Assembly: GCA_945865565.1 (NCBI GenBank)
Contig: CAMBEK010000001.1
Location: 99,795 to 163,794 of the forward strand
Reading direction: 5' to 3'
DNA length: 64,000 nt
Source of the DNA: Pseudobacteriovorax antillogorgiicola
GTDB lineage: Bacteria > Bdellovibrionota_B > Oligoflexia > Oligoflexales > RGVZ01
A program made the translations under genes and the position numbers. Shown here one piece after another: positions 1 through 7,041 of this stretch. Below the pieces are notes generated by a model. It did not search any database, was not told the DNA's origin, and saw only the letters and a list, made by a program, of their open reading frames with translations. Position 1 is the stretch's first letter. Every line of letters starts with the position of its first letter.

Positions 1-28
1 CCGATAAGCACACTTTACCCTTTTCAAA

Positions 29-73
29 CTGCCTATTTTTATACCGTCACGGTGACGGTATAAAAATAGGCAG
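29..73. repeat. near-perfect palindrome, 22-bp arms
   Basis: Positions 29-50 and 52-73 are exact reverse complements separated by a single base at 51. The centre reads GTCACGGTGAC and the inner arms are AT-rich (CTATTTTTATACC). As RNA this would be a very strong hairpin. No T-run follows immediately on the plus strand, although the right flank is A-rich (GGGGTAAAAAAG), which would be a C-rich/T-rich entry on the minus strand. It lies downstream of the minus-strand aminotransferase gene, so it could end that transcription unit, or it could be a protein-binding palindrome or a small mobile repeat. Confidence 0.8.
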
Positions 74-90
74 GGGTAAAAAAGTTTAAG

Positions 91-186
91 AGAGGATTCT
101 TCGCTTCGCTCAGAATGACGGGGTGCGGCGCAGGATGACAGGGAGCGGCACAAGATGACGCGACGGCTCAAAATGATGCGACGGCT
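91..186 (-). repeat. dispersed-type repeat with four degenerate tandem units
   Basis: Read on the minus strand, 95-119 begins GTCATTCTGAGCGAAGCGAA, a motif I recall as a dispersed intergenic element in several bacterial phyla. It is part of a tandem series on the plus strand: 111-130, 131-150, 151-168 and 169-186. Each unit starts with a CARRATGAC-like core and ends with a GCGGC/ACGGCT-like segment, with unit lengths 20, 20, 18 and 18. The last two units run into the 3' end of the aminotransferase gene, whose stop codon is at 168-170, so the repeat contributes its last codons. Confidence 0.7.
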
Positions 187-1439
187 CGCGCAAGAAGTTC
201 GCGTGAAATGTTGAGAGGCGGAGTCAGGGACAAAGACGTACCGCCGCTGCCAGACGCCAAGGCGATCACTCCAAGGGCGCGCAAGCGGTCCATTGCAGCG
301 GCACCGGGTGCAACCCCTGCTGATTCGTTGTACTTGATGGCAATCATAAGTCCACCGCCCCAGCGGATTTCTTCGATATCAGGGCGGCCCATCAACTGAT
401 TGGAAAGCAATTCAAAAAGCCACGCACCGGTCTCGCGCGCTAGCCGGCAAATATCAATGCGCTTCATCTCGCGCAGTGATTCCGCCGCAACCTCGCACGA
501 AAGGGGATGGCCAAAGAAAGTTCCCGTGTGAATCGCCTCGCCCGTGCTCTTGGGCCAAGCCGACATCACAGCCTCTTTTCCAACACAAGCTGAAAGAGGC
601 ATGCCGCCGCCCAGAGCCTTACCAAAACAAACGAGATCGGCATCCACGGTTTCGGCTTCCGTCCATTTTCCACGGCGGCCTAAACCAGTGAGGATTTCAT
701 CGAGGATTAAGACGCCGCCATGGGCATGCGCCGTTTTGGCAAGGCCGTCCAGCCAGTTCACCGGTGGATTGATCACACCACCACGACCCAAAACAGGCTC
801 GGCAACAATCCCGGCAAATCCACACGGCATGGACTTCAAGGTTTTCACCGCGTCATCTACAAGGTTGATGTCGCAGCCGTAGGGGAGTTCGATGGCAATG
901 CGGTCGTTTAAGAATTTTTTAAACGGTAATTTGAAATCGCTGCGCGAGGTTACCGGCAAGACGCCCAAGTCGACACCGTGATAGCCGTCTTGAAAAGAAA
1001 TAAATCCCGCCGCCCCAGAGTGAAGCATGGCCGTCTTCAGTGCGACCTCGACCGCCTGGCCACCAGAAATCGCAAGAGAGATGCGGGTCAGATGCGCCGG
1101 CATCAACGAGCGAATGGTTTCCAGCAAATCAATCTTGGCGCGCGAGGGATAGACGTCGCCCATGCCGTGCATGATGGAAGGAAACTCAGATGGCGTATCG
1201 CCTGCAGCATGTTTGGCAAAAACACGCTGAACGCATTCGGCGTTGTGACCCAGGACGAGGGCACCAAATCCTGCGGAAAGGTCGATGTAGTCACGACCTT
1301 CAACGTCGCGAACGATTGACCCTTTGGCCGACGCAAAAATGAGAGGATGATTCTGCGCGGCGACGGGATAAGTCGCGTCCTGGCACTCAAGGGCCATGAG
1401 GCGTTCCAGCCACGCAGCATTGGAATTCTCTTGGCTCAT
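168..1439 (-). CDS. class III PLP-dependent aminotransferase
   Basis: A 423-residue fold-type I, class III aminotransferase of the GABA/ornithine/acetylornithine aminotransferase type. It would transfer an amino group from an omega-amino donor to an oxo acid in the cytoplasm using pyridoxal phosphate. Visible motifs are the PLP ring-stacking GYHG near residues 152-155, LILDE with the cofactor Asp at 247, and the Schiff-base Lys274 in CFGKALGGG. Full length for the family. The substrate cannot be told from sequence. The ATG overlaps the queE stop as ATGA, so the two genes are co-transcribed. The extreme C-terminus is encoded by the tandem repeat at 151-186, which suggests the 3' end was remodelled by repeat insertion. 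Confidence 0.85.
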   Translation of the reverse strand: MSQENSNAAWLERLMALECQDATYPVAAQNHPLIFASAKGSIVRDVEGRDYIDLSAGFGALVLGHNAECVQRVFAKHAAGDTPSEFPSIMHGMGDVYPSRAKIDLLETIRSLMPAHLTRISLAISGGQAVEVALKTAMLHSGAAGFISFQDGYHGVDLGVLPVTSRSDFKLPFKKFLNDRIAIELPYGCDINLVDDAVKTLKSMPCGFAGIVAEPVLGRGGVINPPVNWLDGLAKTAHAHGGVLILDEILTGLGRRGKWTEAETVDADLVCFGKALGGGMPLSACVGKEAVMSAWPKSTGEAIHTGTFFGHPLSCEVAAESLREMKRIDICRLARETGAWLFELLSNQLMGRPDIEEIRWGGGLMIAIKYNESAGVAPGAAAMDRLRALGVIALASGSGGTSLSLTPPLNISRELLARAVASF

Positions 1440-2080
1440 ACGCCCTTTGCCCGTGGATGCCAGATGTACTTGTGCATTTGAAGTTGCATCCGGCCGGGGG
1501 CTTTATCGGCTACCATCCAGTCGGCGAGGTCTTTGGGTTGAAGCAGGCCAAAGGCGCAGGAGAAAATAACCTGGCAACGTTCTGAAAGTTTATGTTTCGT
1601 GATGGTTTCCAATGCCCACTCAAAATCTTCGCGGTGGGCGAGAACAAATTTTATTTCGTCTGTGGGCTTTAGAAAATCAAGATTGGACCAGAGGTTTTTT
1701 TCAACCATGCCACTACCGGGGCATTTGATGTCCATGATGACGTGGACATCGCGTGGAATCCGGTCGATGGACTCGGATCCACCGGTCTCGATCATGACGC
1801 GGTAGCCGCGATCCACGAGAGTCTGCATCAGGGGAACAGCGCCGGCTTGAGCCAGGGGCTCGCCGCCAGTGAGTTCAACGTGGTGCACACCAAATTCAGC
1901 GACTTTGGCCAAAACCTCGTCGTGGCTGAAGTCCTTGCCTCCTTCAAACCCGTATACTGTGTCGCACCACTTGCAACGAAGGGGGCATCCCGTCAGGCGA
2001 ATGAAAGTGCAGGGAAAGCCGCTAAAGGCAGCCTCGCCTTGAATGCTGGCGTAAATCTCTGTAATCCTTAATGGACTCAT
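1436..2080 (-). CDS. queE: 7-carboxy-7-deazaguanine synthase (radical SAM)
   Basis: A 214-residue radical SAM enzyme of the QueE family, which rearranges carboxy-tetrahydropterin to 7-carboxy-7-deazaguanine in queuosine/preQ0 biosynthesis. The N-terminal EIYASIQGEAAFSG motif is typical of QueE. The [4Fe-4S] cluster ligands are C32, C36 and C39 in GCPLRCKWCD, a CX3CX2C arrangement, followed by the SAM-binding LTGGEPL. Length fits the family. It is the first gene of a two-gene minus-strand operon with the aminotransferase, which is not a known queuosine gene. The start is 16 bases from the divergent membrane-protein gene, so the two share a very short promoter region. No other que gene is visible in the window. 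Confidence 0.88.
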   Translation of the reverse strand: MSPLRITEIYASIQGEAAFSGFPCTFIRLTGCPLRCKWCDTVYGFEGGKDFSHDEVLAKVAEFGVHHVELTGGEPLAQAGAVPLMQTLVDRGYRVMIETGGSESIDRIPRDVHVIMDIKCPGSGMVEKNLWSNLDFLKPTDEIKFVLAHREDFEWALETITKHKLSERCQVIFSCAFGLLQPKDLADWMVADKAPGRMQLQMHKYIWHPRAKGV

Positions 2081-2096
2081 TTTTTGGAGCGCGCCC

Positions 2097-3017
2097 TTGG
2101 TGAATGAACTGGATCAGAAAACCGCCCGGTCTGCAAAGCTGGTCGGGTTATCGGAGCTTCTAGTCCAAGCCGTCCAAGCTTTCAAGTCAGGCGGGCGTCA
2201 AACCCTTGCCCTGGCTGCTTTTGGGATCTTTTTGCCCCAGCTCATGTCGACCTGGATCCTTGCTGTTCCGTCGGGGCGCACGGCATCGGGGTTGTGGAAG
2301 ATCGCTTTGGCAACAAAATCGGACAGCGGAATTACCCCCGGTACCCTGCCCGCTATGATGGAAGAAGTATCGAGATTCTTTGGCCCTTTTCTGGTAACCG
2401 GGGTCGTCTGTTGGTTTGTTTTTGGCGTTTCCTACGCATCCCTCGTTTACTTGAGTCTGCATCATTTTCGCCCGTGGGCCTTTCCACGCCTGACTGCCAA
2501 GGAACTAACGGGTGATATGTCCCGACTGGTCTTGCGCCGTGGAATTCTGCTCGGTGGCCTCATCTTGTCGATGGGCTTTGCCACCCAGGCCTTTGCCTTG
2601 ACCTCCCTCTTCCTTGCCGCGTTGTCTCTCATGGCTCCGGTCTTGATGATTGCTGAACACAAGAGCGCCCTGCGCAGCCTCACCCAATCCATCACGCTGC
2701 GCTACTCGCGCCAAACTCCGATGGGGGGATGGTCCGCCTTTCTTTCTTTGGTCACGCTGGGCGGACTTTTCTTTAGCCTTCAATTTGGTTTGGATTGGTT
2801 TGCAGGCTTGACCCTGAATTGGCTTGGCACTCACATGCCCCCTGGAATTTCAGCGCAAGTTCCAGACCTACCATTCACTTGGGGTTATGCGGCCATTGAC
2901 GCCTTACAGGCACTTGCCAGCACGGCGCTCATTGTTGTGCTCCCCGGCGCAACTGTAGCCCTCTATATGCAGGTTCACTTTCGCAATTCCAAACGCGACC
3001 TTTCAATACGGGCTTGA
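2097..3017 (+). CDS. hypothetical multi-pass membrane protein
   Basis: A 306-residue integral membrane protein I do not recognise. Hydrophobic stretches near residues 40-60, 95-120, 150-190, 215-240 and 275-295 suggest five or six transmembrane helices. A short hydrophilic N-terminus precedes the first. The start is TTG with GGAG seven bases upstream; a GTG follows immediately as the second codon and is an alternative. It is divergent from queE and its 3' end overlaps the lipoate-ligase-like gene tail-to-tail by 43 bases. No catalytic motif is visible. Function unknown. Confidence 0.7.
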   Translation: MVNELDQKTARSAKLVGLSELLVQAVQAFKSGGRQTLALAAFGIFLPQLMSTWILAVPSGRTASGLWKIALATKSDSGITPGTLPAMMEEVSRFFGPFLVTGVVCWFVFGVSYASLVYLSLHHFRPWAFPRLTAKELTGDMSRLVLRRGILLGGLILSMGFATQAFALTSLFLAALSLMAPVLMIAEHKSALRSLTQSITLRYSRQTPMGGWSAFLSLVTLGGLFFSLQFGLDWFAGLTLNWLGTHMPPGISAQVPDLPFTWGYAAIDALQALASTALIVVLPGATVALYMQVHFRNSKRDLSIRA

Positions 3018-3670
3018 AGGGCTGGAAATTGATCCGGTGCCGGAGAGGTAGCCTCTGATCCGAGCGCCGTCAAAACGTGACCTGAAAGTGCGACTGACAA
3101 CCCGGCGAGAACCTGTTTCGGCGTGATGCCGGGGGCGAGGTCCGCCAGACCCGTCAGGAAATCACTGTGCTTGCGGCCGCGGCGGTACTCTGGCTCGCGA
3201 CTGGGATGGGCCAGATACCGGCCGATCATTTCAAAATCGCACTCAACAATGAGTGATGCCTGATAGAGCAGATAATTTCGGCTGCGGAACATGGATGTCC
3301 CACCGAATTTTTTTTCGCCGGAGACAAGATCGCTGATTCCGGATTGAGTGAGGGGAGCCTTGAATTTGAAATTGGCATGCAGGGTTTGATTCACAGCGCC
3401 ATTGAGAATTCTAAAATAGCGGTCGTTTTGGAAATGATCGGTGACCCAGCCCCCGATGGTGACGATGACGCATCCAGGGTAGAGAACTACGGTTCCGCCG
3501 CCTCCGTAGCGTTTTAGAATCGGAATCCCATCTGCCGCACAACGTCCGGCGTGGCACTCAACAGTGGGATCGTTGCTGCTTCCAAGGACAACCACCGTGG
3601 TGTCGGGAATCCATGTCCCTATGACGACAGGCTTGACGTACTGCTCAAGTATTTGATCGTCGATCCACAT
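2975..3670 (-). CDS. lipoate-protein ligase A-like protein
   Basis: A 231-residue protein of the biotin/lipoyl ligase (BPL/LplA/LipB) superfamily, which attaches lipoate or octanoate to the E2 and H proteins of oxidative complexes. MWIDDQILEQ resembles the N-terminal NMALDEAL helix. KRYGGGGTVVLYPGC matches the acyl-adenylate binding loop (usually RRxSGGGxVxHD). The Lys of SGEKKFGGTSMFRSRN lies where the catalytic lysine is expected. The usual Ser and His of the Gly-rich loop are replaced by Gly and Tyr, so this is a divergent subfamily and ligase versus transferase activity is open. It starts two bases after the mgtE stop and probably shares its transcript. Confidence 0.7.
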   Translation of the reverse strand: MWIDDQILEQYVKPVVIGTWIPDTTVVVLGSSNDPTVECHAGRCAADGIPILKRYGGGGTVVLYPGCVIVTIGGWVTDHFQNDRYFRILNGAVNQTLHANFKFKAPLTQSGISDLVSGEKKFGGTSMFRSRNYLLYQASLIVECDFEMIGRYLAHPSREPEYRRGRKHSDFLTGLADLAPGITPKQVLAGLSVALSGHVLTALGSEATSPAPDQFPALQARIERSRLELRK

Positions 3671-3672
3671 CC

Positions 3673-5106
3673 CTAGTGACCTACGGCAAACGTTCGCATG
3701 ATCCAGGATGCGATTCCAAAATAAATGACAATCCCGGCCACATCAGAAAGAGAAGCGATAAAGGGTGACGAACTCACCGCAGGATCCAAACGGCAGGCCT
3801 TCATGGCAAACGGCATCATCGCCCCCAACATCCCGCCAAAAGCCACCACAATAACCAGGGTGAGTCCCACGGCTACCGCCACCCAGGACGATTGACCCCA
3901 TGCCACGGCGCGCAGAAAACCGATGACGCCCAGGATAAGGCCCAAGAACAATCCTGCAACGACCTCGCGCCGAAACACCCGGCCAAAGTCCTTTGGTTTC
4001 ATTTCATTTACCGCAAGGCCACGGATTACCAACGACGCCGCCTGCGATCCAGAGTTGCCGCCCGACGAAATAATGAGCGGCACAAAGTAGACCAGATAAC
4101 GCATGGAAGCGATGGCTTCATCGTAATGCTTTAGGGCCGAAGTCGTAAAAATCTCGCCAAAAAAGAGCAAGGCGAGCCATCCCGCACGCTTTCTTACAAG
4201 GGTGGGCAGTGGTGTATCAAAGTAGGAATCCTCAAGGGTCGCCTGACCACCGAACTGCTGGATATCTTCCGTCGCATCTTCTTCGGCAACATCGAAAACG
4301 TCGTCGGCGGTTACAATTCCAAGCAAGACACCCGCTGCATCGCAAACGGGAATAACCGACTGGTCGTATTTTCTAAAAATATCAACGGCAGCTTCTTCGA
4401 TATCCTGGGGCTTCAACGTGACGTTGGATGGCTCCATCGTCCATTCAATGGTGTTGCCGGGGGCATCGGCCAAAATCAGTGCCGCCAGGCTAACTTGGCC
4501 CTTCAAACGGCCATAAGCATCCGTCACAAAAAGCTCTGCGGCAAGATCTGATGGATACACCGTATTCCACCGCAAATAATCGATCGCCTGCGACACCTTC
4601 ATGTCGGCCCGAAGCGCGATGAACTCGGGGTTCATAAGGCGTCCAACGGAGTCTTCGGGATAACTTAATAGTTGCCAGGCGGTCTTGCGCTCTTCAGGCG
4701 AGAGTTTTAATAAAATCCGTCCGCGGATTTCTTCCGACAAATCCTCAAGAAGCCTTGTCCGGTCGTCGGCCTCCATTTCATTCATAAGATTACTGACGAC
4801 GTTGTCGGGAAGGTCTTCCAAAAGACGTTCTTGGACGTCAAAACTCAAGTAAGCAAAAATTTCAGCACGACGCCGTTTTGGCAAAAGACGGAACAAGACA
4901 ATCACTTCGGCCGAGGAAAGCCCGTCCACTGACTCCGCGATATCGGCAGGTTCCGCCAACCGGCAATGATTGCGCAAATGCCGAAACTGTCGAGAGCGCA
5001 GTTCGTGCTGGAACTGATCTCGCGTCAAGGCCTGGTGACCTTTCACGGCGCTGGTATTCAAGGGCATCATCATTGACGTCTTTTTCGACCAAAAACCACA
5101 TATCAT
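3673..5106 (-). CDS. mgtE: magnesium transporter MgtE
   Basis: A 477-residue MgtE-type Mg2+ channel of the inner membrane. The N-terminal superhelical domain (about residues 45-150) has repeats such as LLEDLPDNVVSNLMNEMEAD. Two CBS domains follow (about 165-290). The C-terminal membrane domain has five helices (about 310-472) including the family motif VPLIISSGGNSGSQ. The N and CBS domains sense cytosolic Mg2+ and close the pore when it is high. Length is normal. The first ATG has no clear Shine-Dalgarno, and the internal Met cluster at residues 12-14 is an alternative start. The lipoate-ligase-like gene follows immediately. Confidence 0.93.
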   Translation of the reverse strand: MICGFWSKKTSMMMPLNTSAVKGHQALTRDQFQHELRSRQFRHLRNHCRLAEPADIAESVDGLSSAEVIVLFRLLPKRRRAEIFAYLSFDVQERLLEDLPDNVVSNLMNEMEADDRTRLLEDLSEEIRGRILLKLSPEERKTAWQLLSYPEDSVGRLMNPEFIALRADMKVSQAIDYLRWNTVYPSDLAAELFVTDAYGRLKGQVSLAALILADAPGNTIEWTMEPSNVTLKPQDIEEAAVDIFRKYDQSVIPVCDAAGVLLGIVTADDVFDVAEEDATEDIQQFGGQATLEDSYFDTPLPTLVRKRAGWLALLFFGEIFTTSALKHYDEAIASMRYLVYFVPLIISSGGNSGSQAASLVIRGLAVNEMKPKDFGRVFRREVVAGLFLGLILGVIGFLRAVAWGQSSWVAVAVGLTLVIVVAFGGMLGAMMPFAMKACRLDPAVSSSPFIASLSDVAGIVIYFGIASWIMRTFAVGH

Positions 5107-5193
5107 TAGGGACTTCGCGATGATCCGGGAAGGAACCCACGCGGTCCCGCAGTCGTGCCAGCCAGAAGGGGTTTTGGCAAGCCCTGTAAAACG

Positions 5194-5601
5194 CTATTTT
5201 TTCGTAGTACCTAATGCGGCCTCAGCCCAATCGACAACATTCTGGCCCACTAAGATCGCCTGCTCAACGTCGGCTGCATCAATAATGGCTTTGCCTTCTT
5301 CGTAACGAAAAATCTCAGCAAAATCGTTGAATTTCATCAGGTCATAATCATAGGGAGGATGTTTTTCGTCGGGCAGGCAACCGAGGAGCGCCCCGATGTC
5401 ATGAACCATGAGAAGCGGAATCTCATTATGACAAATGACGGCTTTTATCGATTTTTCAATGCACTGTTGCACATGAAACACGGTGGTTTCCGGGCGAGCT
5501 TTTTTCGTTCCGTGAAGAAGCCTGGCCGAATCCAAATCGCTTTTTGCAATTTTGAAAAGTTCTACAGCATATTCCTTTTTAAACTTCTGCCTTTTCGTCA
5601 T
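5194..5601 (-). CDS. HEPN domain protein (putative toxin of a HEPN/MNT pair)
   Basis: A 135-residue all-alpha HEPN-domain protein. The segment RPETTVFHVQQCIEKSIKA carries the pfam HEPN signature (HxQQxxEKxxKA), with Arg and His separated by six residues as in the RX4-6H motif of HEPN ribonucleases. The start overlaps the upstream nucleotidyltransferase stop as ATGA, the layout of HEPN/MNT toxin-antitoxin modules. In characterised modules the HEPN protein is an RNase toxin that the MNT partner neutralises by adenylylation. Whether this one is active is unknown. The two genes look more AT-rich than their neighbours, consistent with acquisition by transfer. Confidence 0.8.
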   Translation of the reverse strand: MTKRQKFKKEYAVELFKIAKSDLDSARLLHGTKKARPETTVFHVQQCIEKSIKAVICHNEIPLLMVHDIGALLGCLPDEKHPPYDYDLMKFNDFAEIFRYEEGKAIIDAADVEQAILVGQNVVDWAEAALGTTKK

Positions 5602-5960
5602 GCCGTCGCCTCGTAAATGGAAAAGCCTTGCTCATGGGCTACCATACAAACTCCTCCTACAGTACGAAGGATTTCATACTCATCCTTCGCAATAAAAATA
5701 AAATCGATTGGAACCGGAGCAAACGGTTTTTTCAGGTTTTCGTAAATCCTTTTCCGGACGATCTTAATATCGCCGGCATCCCGGCAAATCACCAACACAT
5801 CCAGATCTGAATCCGCCGTCGCATTTCCGTCAGCGTAGGAGCCAAATACGATTGCTCTGAGAGGATCGGCCAAACGCAGCCGCGCCACCACCTCCGCGAT
5901 CACTTTCTCCTTAAATTCTGTTGCGACCGGTACCTTCGGTCCAAAGATGTGTACAAACAT
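5598..5960 (-). CDS. minimal nucleotidyltransferase (MNT, putative antitoxin)
   Basis: A protein of about 120 residues of the MNT family (DNA polymerase beta-like fold). The active-site motif is present: GSYADGNATADSDLDVLV has the GS followed by DxD arrangement that binds Mg-NTP, and a later acidic residue is in PIDFIF. In characterised pairs such proteins adenylylate the partner HEPN toxin. I place the start at the ATG at 5960, because a G-rich GGGGGGTG sits at a usable distance. A GTG nine bases further upstream (5969) would leave no room for a ribosome binding site. It overlaps the HEPN gene by four bases. Confidence 0.8.
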   Translation of the reverse strand: MFVHIFGPKVPVATEFKEKVIAEVVARLRLADPLRAIVFGSYADGNATADSDLDVLVICRDAGDIKIVRKRIYENLKKPFAPVPIDFIFIAKDEYEILRTVGGVCMVAHEQGFSIYEATA

Positions 5961-6018
5961 CTGCAGCACCCCCCATCAACAACTTTGACGCGAACTGGAA
6001 GCAAAGCAATATATATAT

Positions 6019-7041
6019 TTAATCACAGACCATACGTAAGGTCTGCACCGTCGCGATCTCTGAATTCTTGTTGGCCCCGAGCCAGGCCATGAGGACTTTG
6101 GCCTTTTCAGGAATGGCCGGTTCAGGAGGGCAAGGAAAATCATTTCCGTCGTAAAGACCGGCGGCCAAAACTTCGGCGTTGTTCCACGCCCTGCCGCCAA
6201 TAATGTCTGCACCCACGAATTTTGGCCTGCGATTTCTGGTGAAGTCCGTAAAGGCCTCGCCCTTCATGCGGAGGATCTCATCCACAGCGCGACCGGATTT
6301 ATAGATGACTTCTAACTCGCTGCGCAACGCCGTCAACCACACGCCGAATTTTCGACGATCTTCGAGGTCTGCGAGAAAATTGATTTTATCGTGATTGTCG
6401 CCGCGATCGATATGAATGCTGTCGAGCCACGCAAGGGTAACGCGCCGTGCAAAAATCTCGGCAAGTCGTTCGTTGAAATCAGCACTGCCCTTTACCCAAA
6501 CGGTCCGGTGCACCAACTCATGAAAAATAACGTGGGCAAATTCATCCCGCGAACGACGGGTCATCGACCGGTAAATTGGATCATCAATGATGCCAAGCAT
6601 AGAGAAGGCCGTGGCAGAGCCTTTGGCGGTGTCGTAGCCCTTGGATTTCAGCCCTGCCTCTTCTTCGTCACGCTCTTCTTTCGAAAAAAATCCCAAGTAA
6701 GGCACCCGCCCAGAAAAGGGAAACCACCAGGTGACTGATTCGAGACGGTCAGGTTTTGCCGCGTAAACAAGCCATGACAGGGGTCTATCGCCGTTGTCGA
6801 TATAGCGCCCATAAGAATTACCCGGCTCAAGTCCACAAGACTTTGCGAAGGCAAGAATCCCCGGCAATTCCTGCAAACGGGATTTGACTGAGGCGGGAGT
6901 CGACGGATCCAAGACAACTTCTGAAACATCACGACGAGAACCGAGAAGTTTCCCTTGGTGCCAGGCAAGGCGGCTGACGTAGCAACCGCTCAGGCCCGAG
7001 AGAACCAAAAAAAATATAACAAGGCGGAGGGCGCCAAACAT
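6019..7041 (-). CDS. putative zinc aminopeptidase, lipoprotein (COG4324-like)
   Basis: A 340-residue protein resembling the predicted aminopeptidase family COG4324/PF10023. The N-terminus MFGALRLVIFFLVLSGLSGC is a lipoprotein signal peptide with lipobox LSGC, so the protein should be membrane-anchored facing the periplasm. FHELVH is a gluzincin-type zinc motif, and NERLAEIFAR provides the likely third ligand Glu. I choose the ATG at 7041, which overlaps the ileS stop as TGATG and puts the signal peptide at the N-terminus. A TTG at 7059 has a better-placed GAGG but adds a charged extension. It is translationally coupled to ileS. Substrate unknown. Confidence 0.75.
   Translation of the reverse strand: MFGALRLVIFFLVLSGLSGCYVSRLAWHQGKLLGSRRDVSEVVLDPSTPASVKSRLQELPGILAFAKSCGLEPGNSYGRYIDNGDRPLSWLVYAAKPDRLESVTWWFPFSGRVPYLGFFSKEERDEEEAGLKSKGYDTAKGSATAFSMLGIIDDPIYRSMTRRSRDEFAHVIFHELVHRTVWVKGSADFNERLAEIFARRVTLAWLDSIHIDRGDNHDKINFLADLEDRRKFGVWLTALRSELEVIYKSGRAVDEILRMKGEAFTDFTRNRRPKFVGADIIGGRAWNNAEVLAAGLYDGNDFPCPPEPAIPEKAKVLMAWLGANKNSEIATVQTLRMVCD

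Noticed and set aside
5598..5960. Antibiotic nucleotidyltransferase (kanamycin-type)
   Set aside because: The protein is only 120 residues with just the minimal GS-DxD core, and it pairs with a HEPN protein.
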